From Hyphococcus luteus (GTDB lineage Bacteria > Pseudomonadota > Alphaproteobacteria > Caulobacterales > Parvularculaceae), in assembly GCF_002943565.1 (NCBI RefSeq), contig NZ_PJCH01000011.1, positions 124,001 to 188,000 of the forward strand: DNA of 64,000 nucleotides, written 5' to 3'. The notes below the pieces were generated by a model. It was not told where the DNA came from and made no database searches. It was given only the letters and a program-made list of their open reading frames with translations. Positions within the stretch are counted from its first letter, which is position 1, and each line of letters begins with the position of its first letter. A program made the position numbers and the translations under genes. Of the stretch, positions 30,374 to 38,499 are shown piece by piece.

Positions 30374-31149
30374 GATCCCGTCCCTTTGAACACGCCCGCC
30401 GATCCATAGATCAGGGCGCCGTTGTCATCCTCAAACCCGAAGCCGCGCAAAGCCGAAGCAATGCCTTCCTCCTCTGGACGCGCCGTCGCCGTGATTTCAT
30501 AGGCGAGGGTCCGGTCGATGCGCAGCACGACCTCCGCATCGGCCTTGACGTTGGCCCCGGCCAGCGACACCACCAGCCGGCCGTCCTCGCAGGCGACGCC
30601 GCCGGCCATGGGCATGGCCGGAAGATTAAACCGTTTCGCCGGCGCGTCGAGCACGTCGGTCCACAAATCGCCTTCGGCGGCGCGGCACCCTTTGGCGCGG
30701 GAAAAAGCGATGCGTTTGATATCGACTTTCGCAATCCCACGCGCCGGCTCGCCGAAAACCCCGCGCGGCGCGATAGCCCCCAGCCGGATGTCGGCGGCGA
30801 CATTTTCAAGAGTGAGCTTCTGGCCCGGGCCTGCGCTGATGCGGCCTTCGCCATTGATCGCGCCGCCTTGCGCCTTGAAAGAAACAGACGGCGCGGCGCG
30901 CAGCAGCGACAAAGGCGCAAGGCGGAAAGAGACATCGCCCAAGGGGGCGCCGCGCACCGACAGATCGGAAAACCCGCCGCGCCAGATGGTGCCGTGCACG
31001 CCGCTATAAGCGACGCCCTGTTTTTCGAAGTCGATGAAAGCCGAGACGAAACTGAGCGGCGCCGATACGATAATCGTCGCTGCGAAAACAACGCCCGCCG
31101 CGATGAGCGGCGCTTTCAAGCCCTGGAATATCTTTGCGCGTTCCGTCAT
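30370..31149 (-). CDS. gspN: Type II secretion protein N
   Basis: A 259-residue inner-membrane protein with one N-terminal helix (about 13-38) and a periplasmic beta-rich domain. GspN-family features are the YSGVHGTIWRGGFSDLSVRG stretch and the repeated short beta segments. GspN is an optional T2SS part whose exact role is unclear. It overlaps gspM and the following lipoprotein gene by four bases each. Confidence 0.85.
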   Translation of the reverse strand: MTERAKIFQGLKAPLIAAGVVFAATIIVSAPLSFVSAFIDFEKQGVAYSGVHGTIWRGGFSDLSVRGAPLGDVSFRLAPLSLLRAAPSVSFKAQGGAINGEGRISAGPGQKLTLENVAADIRLGAIAPRGVFGEPARGIAKVDIKRIAFSRAKGCRAAEGDLWTDVLDAPAKRFNLPAMPMAGGVACEDGRLVVSLAGANVKADAEVVLRIDRTLAYEITATARPEEEGIASALRGFGFEDDNGALIYGSAGVFKGTGS

Positions 31150-31610
31150 AAGCGCTGAAACACCAGAACCTGCGGCGTCACCTCGCCGCCTTGCCCCCGC
31201 GCAATGTCGGCGGTCGCAAGCGCTGCGCCGTAACGGTTTTCAAGATCTGCGAGCCAAGCGAAAAAGACATCGCCCTCAACCGGTTCGATCTGAACTTCAA
31301 TCTGATTGTTGTTTTCCGTTCCGATGCGGACAAGCTGAATACCGGCTGCATTTGTGGTCGTAATGAGCGCGTCGCGGAGAGGCGTCCGGGCGAGCGGCGC
31401 GCCCTGCTCCGTTCCGCCTGCAACAGCCGCCGCCGCAGCGGTGAGTTCGTAAGCGTCCCGCGCCGAACTTGCGTTTCTTTCCGCCGAGGCGCGCATGCCC
31501 GCCAGTGGGCGAACAATGCCCAGCGACAACAATAGAACGCCGGCAAGCGCGCTTGCGATCAGGACTAGCATGCGCTCGCGCGCCGAAAGATCGCTCCACC
31601 ATGCACTCAT
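31146..31610 (-). CDS. gspM: Type II secretion protein M
   Basis: A 154-residue bitopic protein: a short cytosolic start (SAWWSDLSARERML), one helix at about 14-32, then a periplasmic ferredoxin-like domain. The WWxxLSxRER pattern is typical. GspM pairs with GspL in the inner-membrane platform. It overlaps gspL and gspN by four bases each. Confidence 0.9.
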   Translation of the reverse strand: MSAWWSDLSARERMLVLIASALAGVLLLSLGIVRPLAGMRASAERNASSARDAYELTAAAAAVAGGTEQGAPLARTPLRDALITTTNAAGIQLVRIGTENNNQIEVQIEPVEGDVFFAWLADLENRYGAALATADIARGQGGEVTPQVLVFQRL

Positions 31611-32803
31611 GAGAAACTCACCCGCAATTCGCCGCGATAGGCGCCGCCCGTACGCACGACGCCGCCTGCTTCCGCTGCATTCAGTCCGCGCGAGGCGAGC
31701 GCGCGCTTTAGAGCCTCGAATTGGGAAATATCGCGGAAGCGCAAATTCACCGAATAGTCGCCGCGCGAAGCATTGTAGCGGATGCGGTCGATTTCGACGC
31801 CGCCATTTTCCTCGACGCTGTCGGCGAGATTATTGGTCAGGGCAAGGAAAAGCGGCCGCCCGCCGCCCGCCGCCAGGATCTGGCGGGCATGAGCACGCGG
31901 ATCGGCGCCCGCCGCATCGGGAAAGGCGGCTTCATGCAGCGCGCGCGTTTCTTCCTCCAGCCGGTCCGCAGTTCTGAGATCGCGCATGGTCGCCGCCACG
32001 GTGGACAACGTCAGCGCCGCCAGCGAGGCCGCCGCCAGAACGGCGACGCGCCGCCACGGGCCCGCCGCTGCGCGCCAGTCACGGCGCTTGCGGTAAGGCC
32101 CTTGCCGCAAGTTCGGCGCACTTTGAAGTCCCGCCGCATAGGTCCGGAACAGCGCTTCGTCGAAAAGCGCGGCGCGGCGTTCGACGCTGACGCCCTGACG
32201 GCCGCCGGCGTCGATGGCGCTGCCGCCGTAAACCACAATATCCGAAATATTCTCGTCATCGATCAACGAAGAAACGAGCTCGTCCGCCAGCGGGCGGTCC
32301 ATGGCGAAACCGGAAAGACCAACAGCCCCGATCACCCGGTCGGCTGTTTCCACAAAGACCGCGCGTCCCGGCGTCATCGGCAAAAGCGCGAAATCCGCCG
32401 TCACGACATCCGGCGAAATCCCGGTCTCGCTCAAAGCTTCGAGCCAGCCTTCGAGCACCGGTTTTTTTACGGCGAGCGCCACGCCGGCGCCGCTCGGATG
32501 ACGCATGGACGCGACATGAACGTGGTCGAGATTTTCGGCGAGCTCGTCTTCGAGCAAATAGCCGACGGCGGCGCGGAACTGGCCCTGACCTTTCGGCGGC
32601 GCCGGCAGGGCCCGCATGGCGACGCATTCGCCGGGCAGGACGGCGGCGATAAGCTTCGCCGCCGCGGCGCGCTCTGCGACAGCCTCAAGGCCTGACTCGT
32701 CTGTCGCCATATCAGCGAGCGTGACGCGGCCCTCGCTCAGGAAAGCCCAGCGGACCGGACCGTCAGGGGCCTCGCTCAAGAGGAGGATTAAGGTTTCGTT
32801 CAC
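31607..32803 (-). CDS. gspL: Type II secretion protein L
   Basis: A 398-residue platform protein. Residues about 1-235 are the actin-like cytosolic domain that recruits GspE, a single helix lies at about 248-268 (RRVAVLAAASLAALTLSTVAA), and about 290-398 is the periplasmic ferredoxin-like domain ending GAYRGELRVSFS. Overlaps with gspK and gspM are four bases. Confidence 0.9.
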   Translation of the reverse strand: MNETLILLLSEAPDGPVRWAFLSEGRVTLADMATDESGLEAVAERAAAAKLIAAVLPGECVAMRALPAPPKGQGQFRAAVGYLLEDELAENLDHVHVASMRHPSGAGVALAVKKPVLEGWLEALSETGISPDVVTADFALLPMTPGRAVFVETADRVIGAVGLSGFAMDRPLADELVSSLIDDENISDIVVYGGSAIDAGGRQGVSVERRAALFDEALFRTYAAGLQSAPNLRQGPYRKRRDWRAAAGPWRRVAVLAAASLAALTLSTVAATMRDLRTADRLEEETRALHEAAFPDAAGADPRAHARQILAAGGGRPLFLALTNNLADSVEENGGVEIDRIRYNASRGDYSVNLRFRDISQFEALKRALASRGLNAAEAGGVVRTGGAYRGELRVSFS

Positions 32804-33771
32804 TCTTCAGCTCCGATGCGACGCGCCAGAACGCGCGCGCCGCGCCCTCCGGTTTCAATCATCGACGTCATTTCCAATAGGGCAGTATCATAAACAATCT
32901 CTGCACGGGCCTGCAGATAGCGCGAGGTCACGTCAAACCGGTCCGATCCGGAGAGATTGAGGGCGGCCACGGCGGGAACGCCCATGAATTCCTGGACTGC
33001 GGCGTAGCCGCCCGGCGGGCGGTCCGAGATGATGTCCCTGGCCGCCTGGACCGTCACCTCAGGGCCCAAAGCCGCCGCCAGCACCGGGGCCCGGGCCTCG
33101 GTCAGCATATTCACATTGATCTTCATGGCCGCCTCGTCCGACCCGGCGCACAGATAGGGTTTCAGCGCGCCGTAAATCTCGCGGGTGACGCCTTTGATGG
33201 CGCGCAATTCGGAAATCGAGGCGAGCTTCTGATTGCCCGTGCGATAGGGCGACGGCAGCAGGGTGTAATAGCCGTCCTCGGCGCCTTGCGGACGGCGGCT
33301 CGTATCCTCGTCGATCCAGTCGCCGATGCTTTCGGCGAGCGCGCGGGCGTCGAACTCGCCGACGCCGGCATGGCCTGCAAGACGGATGAACTCGGCGACG
33401 GGACCGTTCTGCGCATTCCGGTCGTCATAGGCGCCGCCGAGCGAGTTGACATTGAAGCAGGTCGTGGCGTCGGCGAAGAAGACCCGCGCCGAGCCCCGTT
33501 CCAGCGGCAGCTCCACCGGCGCCGTCGCCCAAGGATCGTCGAGAGACATGGTCGCGTTTTCCTGGCCGAGAATTTCCTCGACCGCCGCGAGCGCCAGGGT
33601 CTCGATGCCGAAGGCGCCCCACAGGGCTTCGCCGCGGGCGGTGACGTTGATTGTTCGCGAGAAGGCGAGCTTTGTCTTTTCCATCGCCGAGACCGCTACG
33701 AAAGAAACGGTCGCCGCCAGAAGCAAGACGATGAGAAGCGCCGCGCCGCGTTGTTTCTTACGGTCGGTCAT
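32800..33771 (-). CDS. gspK: Type II secretion minor pseudopilin K
   Basis: A 323-residue large minor pseudopilin. The prepilin leader MTDRKKQRG is followed by AALLIVLLLAATVS and, as is normal for GspK only, lacks Glu at position 5 of the mature protein. The periplasmic domain holds the NVNSLGGAYDDRNAQ and DWIDEDTSRRPQGAEDGYYTLLPSPYR stretches that fit the GspK insertion domain. GspK caps the pseudopilus tip with GspI and GspJ. Four-base overlaps on both sides. Confidence 0.93.
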   Translation of the reverse strand: MTDRKKQRGAALLIVLLLAATVSFVAVSAMEKTKLAFSRTINVTARGEALWGAFGIETLALAAVEEILGQENATMSLDDPWATAPVELPLERGSARVFFADATTCFNVNSLGGAYDDRNAQNGPVAEFIRLAGHAGVGEFDARALAESIGDWIDEDTSRRPQGAEDGYYTLLPSPYRTGNQKLASISELRAIKGVTREIYGALKPYLCAGSDEAAMKINVNMLTEARAPVLAAALGPEVTVQAARDIISDRPPGGYAAVQEFMGVPAVAALNLSGSDRFDVTSRYLQARAEIVYDTALLEMTSMIETGGRGARVLARRIGAEE

Positions 33772-34427
33772 GCGCCCGCGCCTCCGACCGATCCGATCCA
33801 GAAAAGCTGGCGCAGGGGCGGCCGGTTTTCCCGCTCAAGAGTGATGGCCACGGCCCTCGGCGGCGCAGACCCAGCGCCCACCGGCCAGATATCCGCCCAT
33901 TCGAGCTCGCCGCGCTGTTCGCCCAACAGGAACTCCGCCTTGGCGTCGAGAAGACCGTCGAAAAGAACGCGTTCAATGACATCGGCGTCCTCGGCTTCGT
34001 CGAGATAGGCCCGGGACCGGCGGATGAGCGCGCCATTGCGGTAGACATATTCCACATATTGCAGAGCGCTGCGCGGCGCCGCCGCGTCCGGATTGATCTG
34101 CCCGCCGCGCACGAACGCCGCCAGCAGCCTTTCATCATCTTCGCGGCGCGCCCCGAAACTTTCGAGATTGCCGCGAAAAACCGTCTCCTCCATGTCGCCG
34201 AATTGATTGCGCACGCGGCGCATCGTCACTTGCGCCATGTCTTCCTTGATGAGCGTGCGCGCGATCTGGAACGTTTTGAGCTCCGCATCGACGCGCGCGA
34301 GCTGGTCGCGGCTGTCGACGCCAAGCCGCAGCGCGTAGACGCTCGCCGTCGCAATCGCCGCAAAGACCAGGAGCGCGATCAGCACTTCCGGCAGGGTCAT
34401 GCCCTTCTGGCGGGCGCGGGCGGTCAT
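33768..34427 (-). CDS. gspJ: Type II secretion minor pseudopilin J
   Basis: A 219-residue minor pseudopilin with leader MTARARQKG cut before MTLPEVLIALLVFAAIAT; Glu5 is present. The domain FQIARTLIKEDMAQVTMRRVRNQFGD and the end RPPLRQLFWIG fit GspJ. It forms the pseudopilus tip complex with GspI and GspK. Overlaps gspI and gspK by four bases. Confidence 0.92.
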   Translation of the reverse strand: MTARARQKGMTLPEVLIALLVFAAIATASVYALRLGVDSRDQLARVDAELKTFQIARTLIKEDMAQVTMRRVRNQFGDMEETVFRGNLESFGARREDDERLLAAFVRGGQINPDAAAPRSALQYVEYVYRNGALIRRSRAYLDEAEDADVIERVLFDGLLDAKAEFLLGEQRGELEWADIWPVGAGSAPPRAVAITLERENRPPLRQLFWIGSVGGAGA

Positions 34428-34792
34428 GACGGCCTGCGCATGCTGACCGCCTGAGCGAGCGTCTGGCCGTTCTCGGCGTTGACCGCAATGTCGATGCGCA
34501 AGACGTTCTGAACGCCGGTTTCCGTGACCGTGCGCGTATAAAAGAGCGCCCGGCCGCCAACCTCCACCTCGCCTGCGCTGTCGCCGGTTTCGAGCGCGGA
34601 CGTTAACACCATCGCCTCGACCATGAGGTTGTCGGCGGCGATCTGGGCCATGGTCTTGTCGCGCATGGAGGCGGCGAAACGCGAGTTCTGGCCGATCATC
34701 ACCATGAGCGCGCCGATGACGAGGCCCATCACCGCGAGCGCGACAAGGGTCTCGACGAGCGTGACGCCGCGCTGTCTATCGCGCCTCATCAT
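34424..34792 (-). CDS. gspI: Type II secretion minor pseudopilin I
   Basis: A 122-residue minor pseudopilin. The leader MMRRDRQRG is followed by VTLVETLVALAVMGLVIGAL with Glu5. The body has MRDKTMAQIAADNLMVE, typical of GspI. The start lies 17 bases inside the gspH coding end. Confidence 0.92.
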   Translation of the reverse strand: MMRRDRQRGVTLVETLVALAVMGLVIGALMVMIGQNSRFAASMRDKTMAQIAADNLMVEAMVLTSALETGDSAGEVEVGGRALFYTRTVTETGVQNVLRIDIAVNAENGQTLAQAVSMRRPS

Positions 34793-35306
34793 GCCTCACC
34801 AGTTTCACACCGCCGGCGCCGTCAAGCACGACATCCACGCGCGCACGTTTTTCCCGAAACGCGATCTCGAAAGGCGTAGTCTCGCCCGTGGGCGCAAACA
34901 ACACGCCCGGGCGCGGGCTTTCCTCCGTGTCTTTTTTGGTTTCCGACTTTTGATTTTTCTTCGCCGGATCGGCGAACGTCACCTCGACGGCGAGCTGCGG
35001 TGAAAACGTCCCGGCGCTTTTGAAGTCGCCCTCGTAAGCTTTCCACTCGCCGCGGTCATAGCGATAAAAACTGTAGCCGTCTTCCGCGACTTTCAGGCCG
35101 ATCATCTCGCCCTTTGTCACCGCCTGTTCCGCAGCCATGGAAAGACGCGCCGCAAAGCGTTCGCTTTCATCCTGGGCTTTACTGCGCAGGGGCGGCATGC
35201 TCGTCACGACGACGCCGGCGACCATGGCGGCGATCATCAACACAACCAGAATCTCGACCAGCGATACGCCGCGCTGGTTTTTTCTTATGCGCGCGCGTCT
35301 ATTCAT
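34776..35306 (-). CDS. gspH: Type II secretion minor pseudopilin H
   Basis: A 176-residue minor pseudopilin with leader NRRARIRKNQRG cut before VSLVEILVVLMIAAMVAGV (Glu5 present). The middle part (about 60-110) reads FAARLSMAAEQAVTKGEMIGLKV, as in GspH. An acidic/lysine-rich loop at about 105-125 is unusual in composition. Overlaps gspG by eight bases. Confidence 0.9.
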   Translation of the reverse strand: MNRRARIRKNQRGVSLVEILVVLMIAAMVAGVVVTSMPPLRSKAQDESERFAARLSMAAEQAVTKGEMIGLKVAEDGYSFYRYDRGEWKAYEGDFKSAGTFSPQLAVEVTFADPAKKNQKSETKKDTEESPRPGVLFAPTGETTPFEIAFREKRARVDVVLDGAGGVKLVRHDEAR

Positions 35307-35760
35307 TCACCCAGTTGCCGATATCGGCGTTGAGGCCCTCGCCGCCGGGCTCGCCATCAGCGCCGTAGGAGTAAAGGTCGAACGCGCCGCCGCGCTCTCC
35401 CGGAAAGCGATATTGATAAGGATTGCCCCAAGGGTCCTTCGGCACGCCGCCGCGCAGATAGCCGCCCGGCCGGTAATTGCCGGCGCTTGGCGCATCCGCG
35501 GGAATAGTGACCAGCGCCTCAAGGCCCTGCTGCGTCGTCGGGTAATTCATCATGTCGAGACGGTATTGATCGAGCGTCGCTTCGAGATTCTTGATTTCGA
35601 TCTTCGCCGTATCGACCGCCGCCTTGTCGCGCGCGGGAAGCACGTTGACGACGACGATCGCGGAGATCAGCGCCAGAATCGCCAGCGCCACCAGAAGCTC
35701 GACCAGCGAAAAGCCTTTTTGTTTGCGGCGCGTTTTCTTGAGCGAACGAACAGTCTTCAT
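35299..35760 (-). CDS. gspG: Type II secretion major pseudopilin G
   Basis: The 153-residue main subunit of the pseudopilus. The leader ends KQKG before FSLVELLVALAILALISAI. The GspG-specific core is YRLDMMNYPTTQQGLEAL and the calcium-loop end DPWGNPYQYRFPGERGGAFDLYSYGADG. It follows gspF by 14 bases, the only real gap among gspC-N besides gspE-gspD (12 bases). Confidence 0.96.
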   Translation of the reverse strand: MKTVRSLKKTRRKQKGFSLVELLVALAILALISAIVVVNVLPARDKAAVDTAKIEIKNLEATLDQYRLDMMNYPTTQQGLEALVTIPADAPSAGNYRPGGYLRGGVPKDPWGNPYQYRFPGERGGAFDLYSYGADGEPGGEGLNADIGNWVNE

Positions 35761-35774
35761 AAGTCTTCTCCGGA

Positions 35775-36992
35775 TTAGCCGACCGCCAGCGTGTTGATGC
35801 GCAGGATCGGCAGCAAAATTGACAATACAATGACCAAGACGGCCCCGCCCATGGCGACAATGATGGCGGGCTCCAAAAGCCTTAACGCAACCGTCGAGGC
35901 GGTGTCGAATTCCTCTTCGAGCTGCGCCGCACCCTTGTCGAGGAGTTCCGACAAAGCGCCCGCGCGCTCGCCCGCCGCCACCATATGGGTCAGCATGGGC
36001 GGCAGAACATCGGCCCTTTTCAGCGCCGCCGCAAGCGAGGTCCCCTCGCCCACCATGGAGACCGTGCGGTCGAGGCGCGAGCGAATATAGCTGTTCGAAA
36101 TCGTCCGCTGAGACCCGATGAGGCTGTCGAGGAGCGGCGCGCCGCCGGAAAACAGCGTCGCCAGCGTGCGCGCAAACCGCGCCCCGTCAATGGCGCGGGC
36201 GAGACGGCCGATCACCGGCAGTTTGAGGATATAACGGTCGACGGCGAGCTTGAAAGAAGGCTGCTTCATCGCCTGCCAGAAGGCGACGCCAGCGATGGCG
36301 AGCGCCAGCAGGGCGAAAAACCCGTAGCTCACGGTCCAGTTGGAGAGCCCAACGACGATTTTGGTGAGAAACGGCAGCTCCGCATCGAAAGTGTTGAACT
36401 GCTCGATGATTTTCGGAACCACGAACACCATCAGCGCCGTAACGACGCCCCCGGCGATCGCCATCAGCGCCGCCGGATAGATCAGCGAAGCGATCGCCTT
36501 GTTGCGAATGGCGCGGTTCTTTTCGAGCATGGCGGCGAGCCGGTCGAGCACGCCGGCGAGATCGCCCGAGGTTTCGCCCGCGGCGATCACCGCTCGGTAA
36601 AGCGCCGGAAAGGATTTCTCGTCTTCGGCGAGGGCGTCGGCGAAACGCCAGCCCTCCATCACCCGCTCGCGCACAGCGATAAGACGGGTGCGCGCGGGAC
36701 CGGCTTCGGCCTGCACGGCGACGGCGTTCAGGGCTTCTTCGAGCGGCGTGCCCGCGCCGAGAAGCGCCGCCAATTGCCGCGTGATCATGACGAGCTGGCC
36801 GGGCTTCACCCGCGGCGTTTTTTGCGATCCGAAAGCGCCCGCCTTCTGTTCGCTGCGCGGCGCGGAAAGGCGCACCGGCGTCAAATGCATGCGCCTTAGC
36901 TCCTGGCGCGCCTGGCGCTGGCTGTCGGCGGACAACACGCCCTTTTTCGTCTTGCCGCCGAAGTCGAGGGCCTCATATTCAAAGGCCGGCAT
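35775..36992 (-). CDS. gspF: Type II secretion inner-membrane platform protein F
   Basis: A 405-residue polytopic platform protein with two repeated T2SSF domains (about 70-195 and 275-395). The chosen ATG at 36992 gives MPAFEYEALDFGGKTKKG, has GGAGGAAG just upstream, and overlaps gspE by 14 bases. A longer form from 37055 adds 21 residues that do not fit the family. Confidence 0.95.
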   Translation of the reverse strand: MPAFEYEALDFGGKTKKGVLSADSQRQARQELRRMHLTPVRLSAPRSEQKAGAFGSQKTPRVKPGQLVMITRQLAALLGAGTPLEEALNAVAVQAEAGPARTRLIAVRERVMEGWRFADALAEDEKSFPALYRAVIAAGETSGDLAGVLDRLAAMLEKNRAIRNKAIASLIYPAALMAIAGGVVTALMVFVVPKIIEQFNTFDAELPFLTKIVVGLSNWTVSYGFFALLALAIAGVAFWQAMKQPSFKLAVDRYILKLPVIGRLARAIDGARFARTLATLFSGGAPLLDSLIGSQRTISNSYIRSRLDRTVSMVGEGTSLAAALKRADVLPPMLTHMVAAGERAGALSELLDKGAAQLEEEFDTASTVALRLLEPAIIVAMGGAVLVIVLSILLPILRINTLAVG

Positions 36993-38487
36993 TGTCTTCC
37001 TCCTGACGCACCACGCGCAAGACTTCTTCGATGGAAGTGAGGCCGGAGCGCACATGGCGCAAGCCCGACTGGGTCAGCGTGTCCGCATGGGCAAAAGCGT
37101 AGGCGGCGATGTCCTGTTCCCCGGCGCCGTCATGAATGAAGCGCTTCAGCTTTTCATCAATGACGATGAGTTCGTAAACGCCGATGCGCCCTTCATAGCC
37201 GGTGTTGTTGCAGCGCCCGCAGCCGACCGGACGATAAAGAGTTGCGGCCTCGCCATCACGAAGGCCGGCCATTTTCCGTTCCGCCGCATCGGGCTCGTAA
37301 GCCTCCTTGCAGGACGGGCAGAGCCGGCGCACGAGGCGCTGCGCCATGACGGCGGCGAGCGTCGAGGACAAAAGGAACGGCTCAACGCCCATGTCGCGCA
37401 AGCGGGTGATGGCGCCCACAGCGGAATTCGTGTGCACGGTCGAAAGAACGAGATGGCCGGTGAGCGAGGCCTGCACAGCGATTTCGGCGGTTTCCACATC
37501 GCGGATCTCGCCGACCATGACGATGTCCGGGTCCTGGCGGAGAATGGCGCGCAGGCCCGTCGCGAAGGTCATGCCGACTTTCGGATTGATCTGGGTCTGG
37601 CCGACGCCCTCGATGGCGTATTCCACCGGGTCTTCAACAGTGAGGATATTGCGCTCCGGCTCGTTCAAGAGCGTCAGGGCGCCGTAAAGCGTCGTGGTCT
37701 TGCCCGAACCCGTCGGTCCGGTGACGAGAATGATGCCGTTGGGCCGGGCCAGCGCCTGTTTGAAGCGCGCAAGGATTTCCGCCGGCATGCCGAGCCCGTC
37801 GAGATCGAGCCGCGCCTCGTCCTTGTCGAGAATGCGCATGACGACCCGCTCGCCGAAGCGCGCCGGCAAGGTCGAAACGCGCACATCCACGGTCTTGCCG
37901 CCAAGGGCGATGGAAATGCGCCCGTCCTGGGGCACGCGGCGTTCGGCGATGTCGAGTCGCGCCATGACTTTGACCCGCGAGGTCAGAACCGGCGTCATCC
38001 GCGCCGGCAGGGAGAGAACTTCGCGCAAAACGCCGTCAATGCGCAGGCGCACGGACAACGCTTTTTCATAAGGCTCGATGTGAATGTCCGAGGCTTTCAC
38101 TTTCACCGCTTCGGCGATCAGCGCGTTAATGAGACGGATCACCGGCGCGTCGTTTTCGCTGTCGAGAAGATCAGCGGTTTTGGGCAGGCCTTCGGCGAGG
38201 GAGGCGAGATCCCCTTCGTCGCCGTCGAGATCGAGATCGGCGGTGGAAATGCCTTCAACGGAATAGATTTCCGAAAGCCGGCGCTCGAAGACGTCGGCGG
38301 GCATGAGATCGACGGCGACAGGCGCGCCGACGGCGCGGCGCGCTTCGATCACCGCCCAGGGATCGGGCGCCTTGCCGCGCGCGCCGAGGAGAACCGGCTC
38401 GGCTTCGCCATCGAGCACGAGGAGCCCGCGCTCTTTGGCAAACGCATAGGCGAGCCTCGCCATTCCTCTTTCGCGCGTTTCACTCAT
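36979..38487 (-). CDS. gspE: Type II secretion ATPase E
   Basis: A 502-residue hexameric ATPase powering pseudopilus assembly. The order is an N1E-type domain (about 1-140), then a RecA-like core with Walker A GPTGSGKTTTLYGAL, the Asp box RQDPDIVMVGEIRDVETAEIA and a His box. The tetracysteine zinc motif follows as CPSC then CGRC. The C-terminal NNTGYEGRIGVYELI is typical. It acts in the cytosol, docked to GspL. Confidence 0.96.
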   Translation of the reverse strand: MSETRERGMARLAYAFAKERGLLVLDGEAEPVLLGARGKAPDPWAVIEARRAVGAPVAVDLMPADVFERRLSEIYSVEGISTADLDLDGDEGDLASLAEGLPKTADLLDSENDAPVIRLINALIAEAVKVKASDIHIEPYEKALSVRLRIDGVLREVLSLPARMTPVLTSRVKVMARLDIAERRVPQDGRISIALGGKTVDVRVSTLPARFGERVVMRILDKDEARLDLDGLGMPAEILARFKQALARPNGIILVTGPTGSGKTTTLYGALTLLNEPERNILTVEDPVEYAIEGVGQTQINPKVGMTFATGLRAILRQDPDIVMVGEIRDVETAEIAVQASLTGHLVLSTVHTNSAVGAITRLRDMGVEPFLLSSTLAAVMAQRLVRRLCPSCKEAYEPDAAERKMAGLRDGEAATLYRPVGCGRCNNTGYEGRIGVYELIVIDEKLKRFIHDGAGEQDIAAYAFAHADTLTQSGLRHVRSGLTSIEEVLRVVRQEEDNAGL

Positions 38488-38499
38488 GGTTCTTAACGC

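Noticed and set aside
36688-38496. 602-codon plus-strand open frame
   Set aside because: It is opposite gspF and gspE, whose motifs are complete.
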